Shown: positions 1 to 9,950 of the stretch, in pieces
How positions within the stretch are numbered: the first letter of the stretch is position 1
Layout of the letters: every line of letters begins with the position of its first letter
Origin: Bimuria novae-zelandiae CBS 107.79
Taxonomy: Eukaryota > Ascomycota > Dothideomycetes > Pleosporales > Didymosphaeriaceae
Assembly (NCBI GenBank): GCA_010015655.1
Contig: ML976760.1
Coordinates: forward strand, 1 to 64,000
Reading direction: 5' to 3'
Length of the DNA: 64,000 bases
Position numbers and translations under genes: made by a program
Notes under the pieces: generated by a model
The model's input: the letters and a program-made list of their open reading frames with translations, nothing else
What the model was told of the DNA's origin: nothing
Databases searched by the model: none

Positions 1-582
1 GTAACTATAAGAAATTAACTATAATATTACCTATAATAATAGTTAACGCTAAGCTACTAATAAGGCTACTAGTAAGAAAGGTGGAGCTCTCCGCGTAGGT
101 ATTAAGAAACCTTTTACTATAAAAAGTTCTTTAAAATAGAGGAGTTTGTATGCAAAGGAGGGAAGGGCATGAATAGTATCTAATACGTAAAGAATATACT
201 TAAGAAACACCTATTCCTTTATTACTGCACTATACGCGATAATAACTAAGGCGTAGCTATTTATTTAATTTAAGATAACGTTTACCTATACTTACTAGGC
301 CTTTAGTACTGCTAGCTAGAAATTAAAGCTCTAGGAATCAAGTTTGGCCCTTAGCCTCCCAATTCACCCGACTTACACCCAATTGAGCGCTGTTTTGGGC
401 GTCTAGAAGGTTTTTTGGCAAGTTACGAATGCCTATCAAGTTCCAAGGAGGCCAAAAAGGAGGTCTGGCAAGGTGATAAGACACTTAGGCAGTATATGGC
501 CAAAAAGCTTCATCCCACCTACTTTATACGCGTTGCAGAGCTCTGCGAGGACGCAGGTGGCCAGAACAACTTTACAGCATAA
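1..582 (+). mobile_element. RIP-mutated Tc1/mariner-type transposase remnant, 3' part
   Basis: In one frame from about position 271 the sequence reads as the C-terminal half of a DDE transposase: a DN pair, then about 36 residues later PPNSPDLHPIER, the classic Tc1/mariner block carrying the last acidic residue, followed by GRLEGFLASYE and a tail ending near QNNFTA and a TAA at 580-582. Stops in the frame (TAA, TAG) sit where CAA, CAG or TGG would be expected, as RIP produces. The element runs off the left edge, so its 5' end is unknown, and I found no terminal repeat on the right. It is certainly inactive. The Tc1/mariner assignment rests on this motif alone. Confidence 0.7.
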
Positions 583-727
583 TTAGAACATCTTATTTGG
601 GTGTATTTGCTCATACTTTAGATAGAATCAAGATGCCCGACTTTTGAAGTTACTACCCCTGCAGGAATCCCTGCTGCACGTGACGGCCGACTTTATTGAG
701 ATTACCCTTTGTAAGTACACTAACGTA
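583..727. other. spacer between two transposon remnants
   Basis: This is less AT-rich than the flanks and has no open frame. It may be the 3' flank of the Tc1-like remnant and contains the TA at 726-727 used as target by the next element. Confidence 0.4.
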
Positions 728-786
728 CATGCATAGCGAGTGGCCGGGCATAGCGAGTGACCGAAAATGCCAAGACCCCATCAAAA
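728..786. repeat. left terminal inverted repeat of Fot1/pogo element
   Basis: It matches the reverse complement of 2521-2579 over 59 bases with one mismatch. Within it a 16-17 bp motif beginning GCATAGCGAGTG occurs twice in tandem, a likely double transposase-binding site. Confidence 0.9.
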
Positions 787-2520
787 CGTTCTACTACAAC
801 GCGATGTCTCAACAACGCAACAAACTACCTAAATTAAAAGAGGCTAGATTATAGCTTACGCTTTAAGCTATTAAAGGAGACACGCTACTCTTAATTTTAC
901 GCGCTATAGTAGTCTATAGCGTTACTAAAAGAATACTATAATAGAGACGCGCTAGAACTACCTTTTAACGCAACTATGTACCTAACTTAATATAATTTAC
1001 TATAAGAGAGGAGCAGGTAATTATATAGTATATACTTAATCTAGATGTGCGAGGGTTTCCGCCCTAGCTTGCTACTATAAAAGATATAGCTAATTCTTTA
1101 CTAGCTGCACGCTATAATAAGCTAGTTAGTTAAAAGTGGCCTTATTACTTTGTTAAGCGCTAGCTAGAGCTCTAAGTTAAGTTTAATTAAAAGTATAACT
1201 ATAAGAGAGCCCTTTGTGAGGATCCTAAGGTTGTATAGGGCTGGTTCTGGCTTGTAGAGAATACTAAAGCTAAGTATGGTATCCTGGATAAAGATACCTA
1301 TAACTTTAACGAGACTAGCTTTATAATAGGCATAATATTAATAAGAGTAGTTATTATAGGCTTTAAGCGTTAAGGTAAGCTAAAGAGCGTATAGTAGGGC
1401 AATTAAAAGTAGATAATAGCTATTTATAGCATTAACGCGATAGGGTGGGCGATCCTACCCTTCCTTATCTTTTAGGGCAAGCACCACCTCTCTGCCTGGT
1501 ACTAAGAGAAGGATCTACCTCGCGACTGGGTTCTCGCAGTCTTTAAGAATGGCTAGACAAATAACAAGCTTAGTCTGTAGTGGCTAAAGCACTTTAACGC
1601 GTATATAAAAGAGCGTACTATTAGTAGCTATTAGTTACTTATTATTAATAGCCACGAGAGCTATAACTTGCTTGAATTCTAGCAATACTATAAGGATAGG
1701 AAGATTATTACTCTTTGTATGTCTCTATATTCGTCGCACCTCCTGCAGCCACTAGATGTGGGGTGTTTCTCGCTGTTAAAGAAGGCATATGGGCGCTAAG
1801 CCAAGGATCTAATGCGCAACTATATTACGTATATTACTAAAATTAAGTTCTTACCTTATTTTATTACCGCTTTTAAGGCTATAATAACTTAAAGTAATAT
1901 TTAAGGAGGCTTTTAAGGCGCTAGCCTTATTCCCCTTAACCTAAAAGTAGTAATATTAAAGCTTAACGTTTGTCTGCGTACGCCTTTGCCTTTTACTATA
2001 CGCGATAGTACGTGGCAGTCGCAGACGCCTAGTAATACCCTAGAATTAGGGTTATAATTAACGCTGGTGAAGGAGAGGATTTAGAGGCACCTAGATAGCT
2101 CCCTAATAAGTATAGTTAAGGTAGTTAAAAAGCTTGTAAAAGGCGCTAAGCTAATAGCGTATTCTTTAGTATTAATAATAAAGCGTAACGCTAAGCTTTA
2201 AGCTACTAATAAGGCTGCTACACGACGTAAATTGCATAAGAGAAAGCGACTATAGTAGGAAGGGGTCCTTATAACTATTAATAGCTAGTAACTAGCTACC
2301 CTAAAGGACTTTACGGCGCGTAGTAATAAGAAGAAGGTAAAGAAGAGGGTGCGCGCTAATAGAGGCGAATTAACTTAATAGCGCTGTGGACGCTGTGGCG
2401 AGGCTGGGCATAATTCGCGCACGTGTAAAAAAGAAGTAGAAGTAGATTCTGAGTAGATTGGCCTACTACAATTTCTTATTACTATTTGTGTGCGTTCTGT
2501 ACTATTGTGTAGAGTGTAGA

Positions 2521-2579
2521 TTTTGATGGGGTCTTGGCATTTTCGGCCACTCGCTATGCCCGGCCACTCGCTATGCATG
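2521..2579. repeat. right terminal inverted repeat of Fot1/pogo element
   Basis: Partner of the left repeat, with the same doubled GCGAGTGG motif in inverted orientation. The TA at 2580-2581 completes the target duplication. Confidence 0.9.
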
Positions 2580-2789
2580 TACGTTCATCTTATTAATAAT
2601 TATAATTAATTATAGCTACTCTAAGTTAGCGAAAACCTTTTAAATATAAGCAAAATAGAGTTATAAAACCTCTAAAGACCTCCTGTACTAAGATGAGCGT
2701 AGTATAGCGTGCGTTTGTCGTAGGTGCGATCGTCGCGTCGCGCGATGGGTATGCATCTGCAACTGCCCTGTCAACACGCATGCCACAGA

Positions 2790-2835
2790 CGCAACAAGGA
2801 CTCTCGCAACAAGGACTCTCGCAACAAGGACTCTC
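2790..2835. repeat. 15-bp tandem repeat, three copies
   Basis: The unit GCAACAAGGACTCTC is repeated three times without change in a stretch with no convincing gene. Both strands happen to be open here (codons NKDSR on plus), but neither frame looks like a protein. Confidence 0.85.
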
Positions 2836-3031
2836 GCAACTCGTACAGCGTATCGAAAGAAGAGCAGCAGAAGGAGGCCATAATCTATGGGACGATATAC
2901 TGTACAGCAACAGTATAGGGCGTGGTCGAAAGGTGTTACGAACCAGAACAGGATGATGGGGGGATGGGCGCTTATGAGGACAGGTGACCGAGGAACGGGT
3001 TAACAAGTGCGCCAAGGAGCTAACCTCAAGG

Positions 3032-3115
3032 TCACGTAACTGCTTAGTTAATTAGTGGTACTAAGCAACGAAGCAAGGCACGTGACTACTTAGTTAATTA
3101 GTGGTACTAAGCAAC
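3032..3115. repeat. two direct repeats of a self-complementary 27-bp core
   Basis: An identical 27-bp core (3043-3069 and 3089-3115) recurs with a 46-bp period. Each core begins CTTAGT and ends ACTAAG plus CAAC, so it can fold on itself. Just downstream are a TATATATATA stretch (3127-3137) and GC-richer sequence. I infer the U3 promoter part of an LTR, but no LTR boundary or target duplication could be fixed. Confidence 0.6.
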
Positions 3116-3239
3116 TGAGCACGCGGATATATATATAGGATGGTTTCCTTTGTTATGCTCCTTATAGTTAACTTATATATCTTCTATGCGAGTACGTTCT
3201 CCTATACAGACTAATAGTTATCTTACATCATTATAAGAT

Positions 3240-3949
3240 TGGATTGTCCAGCCTCGCGCTAAGTGTCGCATCAACTTGTACTACTGAATAATCCGTGAAG
3301 CACCACGATACCTTACCGTCCTAACCCGGATCGGAACAAGGTGTCACGAGTCGTAGGTCGAGGGCCCTCGACGGCCCTAGTCCGCTCTAGACCGGCGCTA
3401 TCCGGGCCTTCCGCCTATCTACTTCCCTCGCCGCAGCCCTTCTCTTCCCTCTCTAAGGGATCGCCTTAGTACTGTGGATAGAGTGAGTCGCCCGTAGTCA
3501 GGGCGCTTTTTACACAAGGTGTGAGAGCCTCATAACAAAAGGAGATTCTCACGCAAGAGTAAAAGGATTTAATTATTGTAATCGCCACCTCCTCACGCAC
3601 TAACCACGAGAAATAAAGCTAGTAAGCTATTAAGGATAGCGATTTTAAAGACGTTATACTAGGAATTAGCATAATAACGTTTAAAAATGTTATATACGAG
3701 GCTAGCTACTCGCGCCAACAACCTAGATAAAAACCTCTATTAATGCTAGATTAAGAGAAGGAGCGTTATAAGTAGGCGCATACCTATAACCTAGATAAAT
3801 ATAAGTATAAAGATAGCCTAGGATACGATTTTACAAATGTTGTTTTTACTAATAAGACTCTAGCTTGTATTAGAGAGGAGCGCGGCATGTAGAGAGTCTA
3901 GTATAAAGAAGATAAGCGCTATAATAATAATATTAAAAAAGACTATAAT
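3240..3949 (+). mobile_element. probable retroelement remnant, unclassified
   Basis: The first 300 bases are GC-balanced and unmutated; from about 3560 the sequence becomes TA-rich with a broken frame (NLDKYKYKDSLGYDF near 3790, then REERGM and YKEDKRYNNN) that looks Gag-like in its charge pattern. I recognise no catalytic motif, so this could be any RIP-mutated repeat. Confidence 0.4.
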
Positions 3950-4315
3950 TGTATCGGCGCAGGTCACTTAAAGGATCGATGTTGGCGTATCTCCTAGCAG
4001 AGGCATATGGGAGTGCGTGTATAAGAATGTAGCCTCGAATGAATTAAGTGCCTATAGGCCTGGTACGAAAGGATACGGAAAAGGTACTGAACTACAAAGG
4101 CCCTAAGCTCCTCTAAATACACCTCTTCCCAGATGGCTAGGTTGACCGTCGGTCTGATGGATCCGAAATAGGTCCGAATCGGATCCGTAGTTCCCCATCG
4201 GTCTGATAGATCCGAAATTGGTCCGATACGGATGAGTGTCGGTTTTCGGATGATCTCGAATCCTGTCTTGACTGGCCAAGGGTTCTCGTGTCGACGAGCG
4301 ATTGTTCCTGTTACA
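3950..4315. mobile_element. 366-bp LTR, second copy of the LTR at 56953
   Basis: It begins TGTATCGG, ends CTGTTACA, and is near-identical to the copy at 56953-57295, whose boundaries are proven by a target duplication. It contains two diverged ~50-bp internal repeats (GGTCTGATGGATCCGAAA and GGTCTGATAGATCCGAAA). Here the flanking pentamers (ATAAT and AAATA) do not match, so this is not a clean solo LTR: it may be the end of a larger element or a recombinant. It is not RIP-mutated, as expected for a repeat of this small size. Confidence 0.75.
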
Positions 4316-4530
4316 AAATATAGTAAAAAAAGTAACTCCTATAGGTAACTATAATATAAAAAAAACCTTATAATAGCTCTATTTATATATATAAGAGTTA
4401 CTTTATTAATTATAACTTATTTTATTGTGTATTATAGCTGCAAGCATTTAATTTGTATAGCATAATTATATTATCGCGATGCTTAAGCGCCTTTGTTGGG
4501 GTGCTGCACGGGCCTACAACTTAAAAAGAA
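4316..4530. other. AT-rich RIP-like sequence at the edge of the repeat island
   Basis: TA-rich, no frame. An imperfect inverted repeat (AAGTAACTCCTAT near 4330, ATAAGAGTTACTT near 4390) could be a small MITE-like remnant. The HIT gene starts less than 200 bases after it. Confidence 0.5.
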
Positions 4531-4700
4531 ACGAGCTCCTTCATACACGTGCGACCTAAAGTTTGAGCAGTTTACTCACGCATCTACCGGTGAAGAAAGA
4601 GCTAGTTCTGGGAGGGAAGAGAAAGCCACGATATGCACAGCTAGGGTACCCAGCCAAGGAAGCAGGACATAGACCACCGCTCGCATTGGAGGCTACCACC

Positions 4701-5564
4701 ATGCGAGAAATCGACACGCACTTTCCCGCCGAAGCGTGTCCGTTTTGCGGCATTGCGGCTGCATATCCTCATCCATCTTCTCCTCCGCCATCGTTGTGGA
4801 AAAAGCAGGATGAGAAAGAGATGAGTCTAGAAGACATAGTTCCAGACGGAGACGTTCAACCCGAGAGGACCCAGCCCGGGAGCTTCGTTGTCCTGGCGGG
4901 AAGGGGTGTTGTGGCTTTTTTGGATATCTTGCCGATGGTGGGGGGTGAGTTACGATTTCTACAAGTACTGTGCAATGGTGAGGGAGGGGGGAGGGGAGGC
5001 GAGAAATGAGAGGTCGGAGTGGATATATACATGGCGATGGGCAGAAGATCCGGGAAGCCCAAGATCGAGAGGGCAAGTAGGGTACTGCAATAGCACGTGC
5101 TAACATGATCCAGGGCATTTATTAGTCGCAACAAGAAACCACAGAGTAAAAGTATCAGACATGACCAGCGACGAGGCTCAAGAGATGGGTACGCAAAGTC
5201 CAATCTTCCACGCTGAAGCCCACTCTATCTATATAAATCACAAAATCGCTAACCACTCCCTCCACCGCTCCCAGGCTTCTACCTCCCCCTCCTCTCCCGC
5301 GTAGTGTCAAAAGTAACAAACGTATCCGACTGGAACATTGTACAAAACAACGGCGCGCGCGCCGCCCAGGTCGTCCCGCACGTGCACTTCCACATCATAC
5401 CGCGGCCGGCGACGAAGCCGGAGATCAAGAGTCGGAGTTGGACTATGTTTGGAAGGGGGCAGAGAGATGAGTTGGATGAGGAGGAGGGGGCGAGGGTGGC
5501 CGGGGAGATGAGGAGGTGTTTGAGGGAGGAGATTAAGAGGGCGAAGGGTGTGTCGAAGTTGTAA
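4701..5564 (+). CDS. HIT-family nucleotide hydrolase/transferase
   Basis: Three exons (4701-4944, 5114-5188, 5275-5564) give 202 residues. The product has the histidine triad HVHFHIIPRP at about residues 141-150, preceded by the family signature WNIVQNNGARAAQ, and an N-terminal CPFC pair (C13, C16) that in related proteins binds zinc. LDILPM plus GHLLVATR, joined across intron 1, form the conserved core strand, which confirms the splicing. HIT enzymes cut or transfer AMP from dinucleotides or aminoacyl/lysyl-AMP; which substrate this one uses cannot be told. An in-frame TTG-started extension upstream is open, but the ATG at 4701 directly precedes the CPFC motif and is preferred. Intron 1 is 169 bp, longer than usual here. 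It lies within 200 bp of RIP-mutated repeats. Confidence 0.9.
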
Positions 5565-5721
5565 ATGCCGCTATGCTGGTATTCGACCTAGGTGTAGTGT
5601 ATATTGTACAGATGTGGGAGCGCCAGAGGCGGACTGGGCTGTATGGTACATGTACAATATCTATACATGATGCTTTCCGATGTTTATACAGAATCTTAAA
5701 ACGCAAATGTGAGTGTGATGT

Positions 5722-6741
5722 TTACTCCGCCGGCGCGTCGCCCTTCTCCTTCTCCTCCATATCCATTCTCCGCCCCTCGACCGTAAAATACAAACTCCTG
5801 CTCGCGCCCTCGAGTGCACCTGTAAGCGACCCACTCACGCCTTGCAGCATATGTACAAGCTGTGCCCTGAGCCCATCGATACCACCCTCGATGCCACCAA
5901 CCCAATGCGTGCCCTCGGTATCGAATACCTTGCCCTCCACCCTCGCGCCCAGCAGCATCAGCTTTTGCAGACCTAGCTGCACCTCAGGCTCGTAGTAGCT
6001 GGGGGTCGTCCTCCGCTTCGGCGCATCGAAGCGCCCTTTCACCGGTGCGAGGATCGACAGCACCGTCTTGAGATGCTGCGGCGACACAGCCGGGAACGTG
6101 ACGAGTGCGAGCGGCCCCGCGAAAAGCGGCTCCAGCTCCGACTTGAGTTTCTTGTTGCTCGCGACTTCCCACGCGCGCCTGCTCAAGCCGTGCTGGAACA
6201 CCTCGTCCTCGACCTCATTACTCGTCTGCGCGCTCGTTGGTGTGCGCGGATCCGTAGCCTCCTGCGCATGATCCACCGCACTCCCTTCCGGCTTAAAAAA
6301 CTCCACAACGCGCAGCGCGCTCGCGAAGATGCTGGTCGTTATGACCTGGAACTTGATCTGGTCGGCGATTAAGCCCGACTGCCCGTTCTTGGCTCGCTCG
6401 GCGTCGACTTTTTGCAGCGCGGTGGCGAGTTCGCGCCGGAGGGACATCCATTCTACGGCTTTGACGTTGTTGTGTTGGAAGAGGAGGATCAGGGGCGAGG
6501 ACTTGAGCACGGATTGGTACGTTCGATGTAATTGTGTCTTGCGGACCTCCGGGGGCTTGTGTGAGGGAGGCTGCGTCGGCGGGTATCTTAGTACGGGCGG
6601 TACGGCGCGGATCTGGTCGACTGAGGGCGCGGGTGTGGTTGCTGTTGCGAGGGAAGCGTAGGTTGCGCCGAGAGGGATGTTCGATGTATGCGCGGTGCGG
6701 AGGCGTAGCACGCGAGGCTGGAGCCGTATTCGAGGTGGCAT
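5722..6741 (-). CDS. mitochondrial ribosomal protein uL10m (L10 family)
   Basis: One coding exon, 339 residues. The segment LLFQHNNVKAVEWMSLRREL (around residues 85-105 from this start) is the L10-family N-terminal region, and FAGPLALVTFP with LVHMLQGV later fits the rest of the fold. The protein forms the base of the ribosomal stalk in the mitochondrial large subunit. I chose the ATG at 6741 because it starts an Arg-rich, acid-poor presequence (MPPRIRLQPRVLRLR) typical of matrix import; an ATG 150 bases upstream is in frame, but the sequence between carries a GTACGT donor and a CTCACATATAG acceptor and reads as a 5' UTR intron. The C-terminal acidic tail is longer than in bacteria. It is convergent with the HIT gene (157 bp between stops) and divergent from the mitochondrial ProRS gene. 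Confidence 0.88.
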   Translation of the reverse strand: MPPRIRLQPRVLRLRTAHTSNIPLGATYASLATATTPAPSVDQIRAVPPVLRYPPTQPPSHKPPEVRKTQLHRTYQSVLKSSPLILLFQHNNVKAVEWMSLRRELATALQKVDAERAKNGQSGLIADQIKFQVITTSIFASALRVVEFFKPEGSAVDHAQEATDPRTPTSAQTSNEVEDEVFQHGLSRRAWEVASNKKLKSELEPLFAGPLALVTFPAVSPQHLKTVLSILAPVKGRFDAPKRRTTPSYYEPEVQLGLQKLMLLGARVEGKVFDTEGTHWVGGIEGGIDGLRAQLVHMLQGVSGSLTGALEGASRSLYFTVEGRRMDMEEKEKGDAPAE

Positions 6742-7016
6742 TCTAGCTATATGTGAGTTTGGAGAGGAATATGAGAGGAGGAGGAGGAAACGTACGTGTG
6801 ATGTGTGCTGCGGGCGCAATTGGGACGGGGAGTTGTTGTCCAGAAATCTTTCGGAGCTTAGAATATCCGCGCACGGACCACGGCGCTTCATCTGAGCAAC
6901 AGCTCCAATGACCTTTCCATTCCTTGATTTCGTTTTTCAGGTTTCGATGTATTATATTTTGCGCCCTTGCTATTAGCTACAGTGTTCTTCTCTGAGTTGC
7001 TACAATTCCCGCGCCA
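6742..7016. promoter_or_regulatory. divergent promoter region shared by uL10m and mitochondrial ProRS
   Basis: Only 275 bp separate the two start codons, and part of it (about 6746-6793) is the predicted uL10m 5' UTR intron. Both products act in mitochondrial translation, so co-regulation is plausible. I see no clear TATA box. Confidence 0.55.
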
Positions 7017-8898
7017 ATGAGGGTGCATATATGGAGAATCGCGCCTCGAGCTCAGCTAGTAGTGAGACCAAACCGCAATGCTCAATTCTTAGCAGTGAGT
7101 TAATCCGTATCGATTTGAGTTGTGTGATTTGCCATTGCTGATTCTCAATCCCAGACCGATTCGAGAAATCGGCTCTCAAAATTCTGGGCACCCACAGGAG
7201 GCATAGACGGAGAGCAAGGTATGCAATTCAAACCCCACGAGCTATCTGTACTCATGATGGCTCAGATGACTCTCACTCACTCCTTCTCCGCGGTGGCTTC
7301 CTCAGACAGGTACGCAAGTGTCACCACTCCAACCGTTTCCTCTATCCAACTCACCATCCCATCACGTGCAGGCCCACTCCGGAGTCTTCCACCTCCTCCC
7401 CCTCGGTCTCCGCGTCCAAAGCAAGCTTGAGGCCCTAATAGACAAGCACATGTCCTCCATCGGCGCCTCCAAAGTCTCTCTATCCCACATCAGCACCGAA
7501 GACCTCTGGAAACAAACCGGCCGCTACTCCTCCAACTCTGAGCTCCTCCGCGTCACCGACCGGCGTGAATCCGGCTTTCTCCTCGCGCCCACGCACGAGG
7601 AGGAAATCACCGCGCTCGTCGCAAACATGGTGCACTCGTACAAAGACCTCCCCCTCAGACTCTACCAAACGGGCCGTAAGTACCGCGACGAGAAGAGGCC
7701 GAGGCAGGGCTTATTGCGCGCAAAAGAGTTCATGATGAAGGACCTGTACACCTTCGATACCACGCACGAGGCCGCGCTGCAAACCTACGAAGAAGTCCGC
7801 GCTGCGTACACCAACCTTTTCAACGAGCTGAAGATCCCGTACCTCGTCGCGGACGCAGACTCCGGGAACATGGGCGGCAAGCTCTCCCACGAGTACCACT
7901 TCGTGTCTCCCAAAGGCGAAGACAACGTCTGGTCGTGCGACGCGTGCTCCTACGTCGCAAACGAGGAGCTCGTGGAGCAGCGCCCCTGCCTCCCTGCGGA
8001 ATCCGAGACCGCGGTTGTAGAAGCGAAAGAGGAGGGGAACCCATTAGACTTCAGAGGCATAACCCTCGACCGCACAACCGCCATCTCCATCGTAGTCCCC
8101 CGCCCCTCCTCCCTCTCCCCCTCCGCACCCCAACCCTCCTGGGACACCATCTCCTCCTTCGTTAACCTGCACGCCGTCAAACGCATCTACCCCTCCCTCG
8201 ACACGGGCATCGAACCCGCCGCCCTCCACACCCATCTCTCCTCAGCCACCGCTCACAAAGCCATCATCCACACCTCTCTCAAACACACGCCTCCCTACAA
8301 CCAAGTCGCCGCCCCCGAAGACGTCGCCGTCGCAGATATAGCCCTCGTCCGTCCCGGCGCTCCCTGTCCCCGCTGCGAAACCGGGCACCTCGACGTGCAA
8401 AAAGCGATCGAGGTAGGCCACACGTTCCACCTCGGGACGAGGTACTCCGCGCCCCTCAACGCCCTCGTCTCCGTGCCCCCTTCTACAGTCCCCGAACCCA
8501 TCCACATGGGCTGCCACGGCATCGGCGTATCGCGGCTCCTCGGCTCCATCGCTTCCCTCCTCTGCGACGCACAAGGGCTAAACTGGCCGCGCGTCGTCGC
8601 TCCCTTTGAAGCTATCGTCCTCTCCGCCCCACGCATTACCCCTGAAGACGCCGCAGGTGTGTACGACAACCTCGTTGCATCTGGCATCGACGCCGTGCTA
8701 GATGATCGCGAGAACAAGAATCTCGCCTGGAAATTACGGGATGCAGACCTGATTGGCTATCCCGTCATCCTCGTACTCGGGAAAGCGTGGAAAGAGCACG
8801 GGGGCGTGGAGGTGCAGTGTAGGAGGTTGGGCGTGAAGAAGGTGGTGAAGGAGGAGGATGTGAGGGGGCAGGTGGAGGCATTGTTAGCACAGCTTTGA
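7017..8898 (+). CDS. mitochondrial (bacterial-type) prolyl-tRNA synthetase
   Basis: Four exons (7017-7094, 7155-7218, 7266-7309, 7372-8898) encode 570 residues. Splicing rebuilds the class II entry segment RLSKFWAPTGG followed by DDSHSLLLRGGFLRQAHSG, which no single frame contains. Motif 2 is RPRQGLLRAKEF, motif 3 is CHGIGVSRLLGS, and the C-terminal anticodon-binding domain has AVLDDRENKNLAWKLRDAD. The bacterial insertion (editing) domain is strongly reduced, as usual for organellar enzymes. The first exon (MRVHIWRIAPRAQLVVRPNR) is a basic mitochondrial presequence ending in phase 0 at a GTGAGT donor. The enzyme attaches proline to mitochondrial tRNA-Pro. Three introns of 47-62 bp are packed into the first 120 codons, so a model starting at the long exon's first ATG would lose the N-terminus. 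Confidence 0.93.
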
Positions 8899-9950
8899 GC
8901 GTGGGGTGTGGACTAGGATGGGGAAGGTGTAGGATAGTTGTGCTATACACTGTATATTAGTGTTTCGGAAAGGCTGGTTTTGTAGACATGTATGCTACAT
9001 GTATCGCGAAGTCTTGTAGATGCATTACTCTTAAATTGCATCATCGTCTATAGCTATTGGTTCGTACCTCCCCTCTCACGCCCGAGAAAAAGTCACAGAT
9101 TAACCTGGGGTGAGCTGACTGTACTAAGATTAGGTTTAACAGGGGATGGGCCTTGCGCTATCTGCGACTTTTTGGAGGGCGTAAGTGCTTCCATTAGGAG
9201 AACATAGAACCCTCTAATCTCCTATCCTCGTCTAGAATAGCGTACCTTTGTTGTCCATTCAGCCTACTCGAATGAGAGGGACATCCGGTTACACAGTCTG
9301 AAGGGTTCGGTCACAGCTACAGTAAGATCGTATTTCTACAAGAAACTCCAAAACTTTTGAGCTCTTCCTAGCCCTACCTACAGTAGCTACAGTAGCCTCT
9401 CTCCACATGATTAAAGAAGAGGAGGAAGAAGAAGAAGAAGAAGAAGAAGAAGAGAGAGGATAAATTAAACGCCATCCCATTCGCCGTAAAAATTTTCCGC
9501 AAGAAAGAAACCTTCAGATGCAGATTGGATCCGTAAAGGATCCAATGCGCATGTACCTGAATTTTGCCTCTAGACTACTCCTGTACATTTGTACAAGAGT
9601 AGCCTTGATGGTCAAATGCATTAAAACATCCAACCCGCCACCATAATCTGCCATTCCGTTAATGGCAGTACACTAAAAGAAGAAAGAAAACTTCTAAAAA
9701 GACGCATTTTTTAGTTACCTCAATACCTCGCCATAGTGAGTAACAGAGGAAGGTACAATATGATCCATAGACTTAGGGAGAGGAAGAAAGGTCCAAGTGG
9801 ACGAAATATTCAAATCCTTCGATCTGTAGCTTGATACGAAGATTATGAAGCCGTGGGGTTGCCACCTACAGAGAGCGGACTAAGGTCTGAACATTTCGGG
9901 TCTTGGTATCGCCTAACTGGAAGCATCTCTTGCCTCAATATCCAGATGTT
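8899..9950. other. intergenic region between convergent genes, with a GAA microsatellite and three hairpins
   Basis: No supported gene. A (GAA)n tract lies at 9415-9460. Three perfect or near-perfect hairpins cluster at 9524-9546, 9575-9602 and 9648-9668. The rest is unremarkable. Confidence 0.7.
9524..9668. repeat. cluster of three short inverted repeats
   Basis: Stem 1 pairs ATTGGATCC with GGATCCAAT (loop 5). Stem 2 pairs CTACTCCTGTAC with GTACAAGAGTAG (loop 4, one G-T type mismatch). Stem 3 pairs CTGCCATT with AATGGCAG (loop 5). They are 28 and 45 bp apart. Confidence 0.75.

Larger units (their letters stand above)
728..2579 (+). mobile_element. Fot1/pogo-type DNA transposon, RIP-inactivated
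   Basis: The ends are 59-bp inverted repeats differing at one base, flanked by TA at 726-727 and 2580-2581, the target duplication of the Tc1/mariner/pogo superfamily. Inside, one broken frame carries pogo transposase hallmarks: GFPPR near 1046, FKNG near 1543, a degenerate DGHxSH site now reading NSHESY near 1649, then SSHLLQPLDVGCFSLLK near 1732-1783 with the last catalytic Asp, and a C-terminal CCHC knuckle (CGRCGEAGHNSRTC, about 2391-2432) as in many fungal Fot1-like enzymes. Tryptophan and glutamine codons are repeatedly TAG or TAA, so no protein can be made. The 1.85-kb length is normal for Fot1 elements. Family call is strong; activity is excluded. Confidence 0.88.

Noticed and set aside
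2626..3015. 129-residue minus-strand frame with CESPCCESPCC repeats
   Set aside because: It is the antisense reading of the 15-bp tandem repeat and has no protein character outside it.
3940..3990. Apparent Gag zinc knuckle (C...GHLKDRCW) reading into the LTR
   Set aside because: The same bases form the first 34 bp of the LTR copy at 56953, whose start is fixed by a target duplication; the Cys spacing also does not fit CX2CX4HX4C.
9289..9480. Poly-Ser minus-strand frame
   Set aside because: Produced by the GAA microsatellite.
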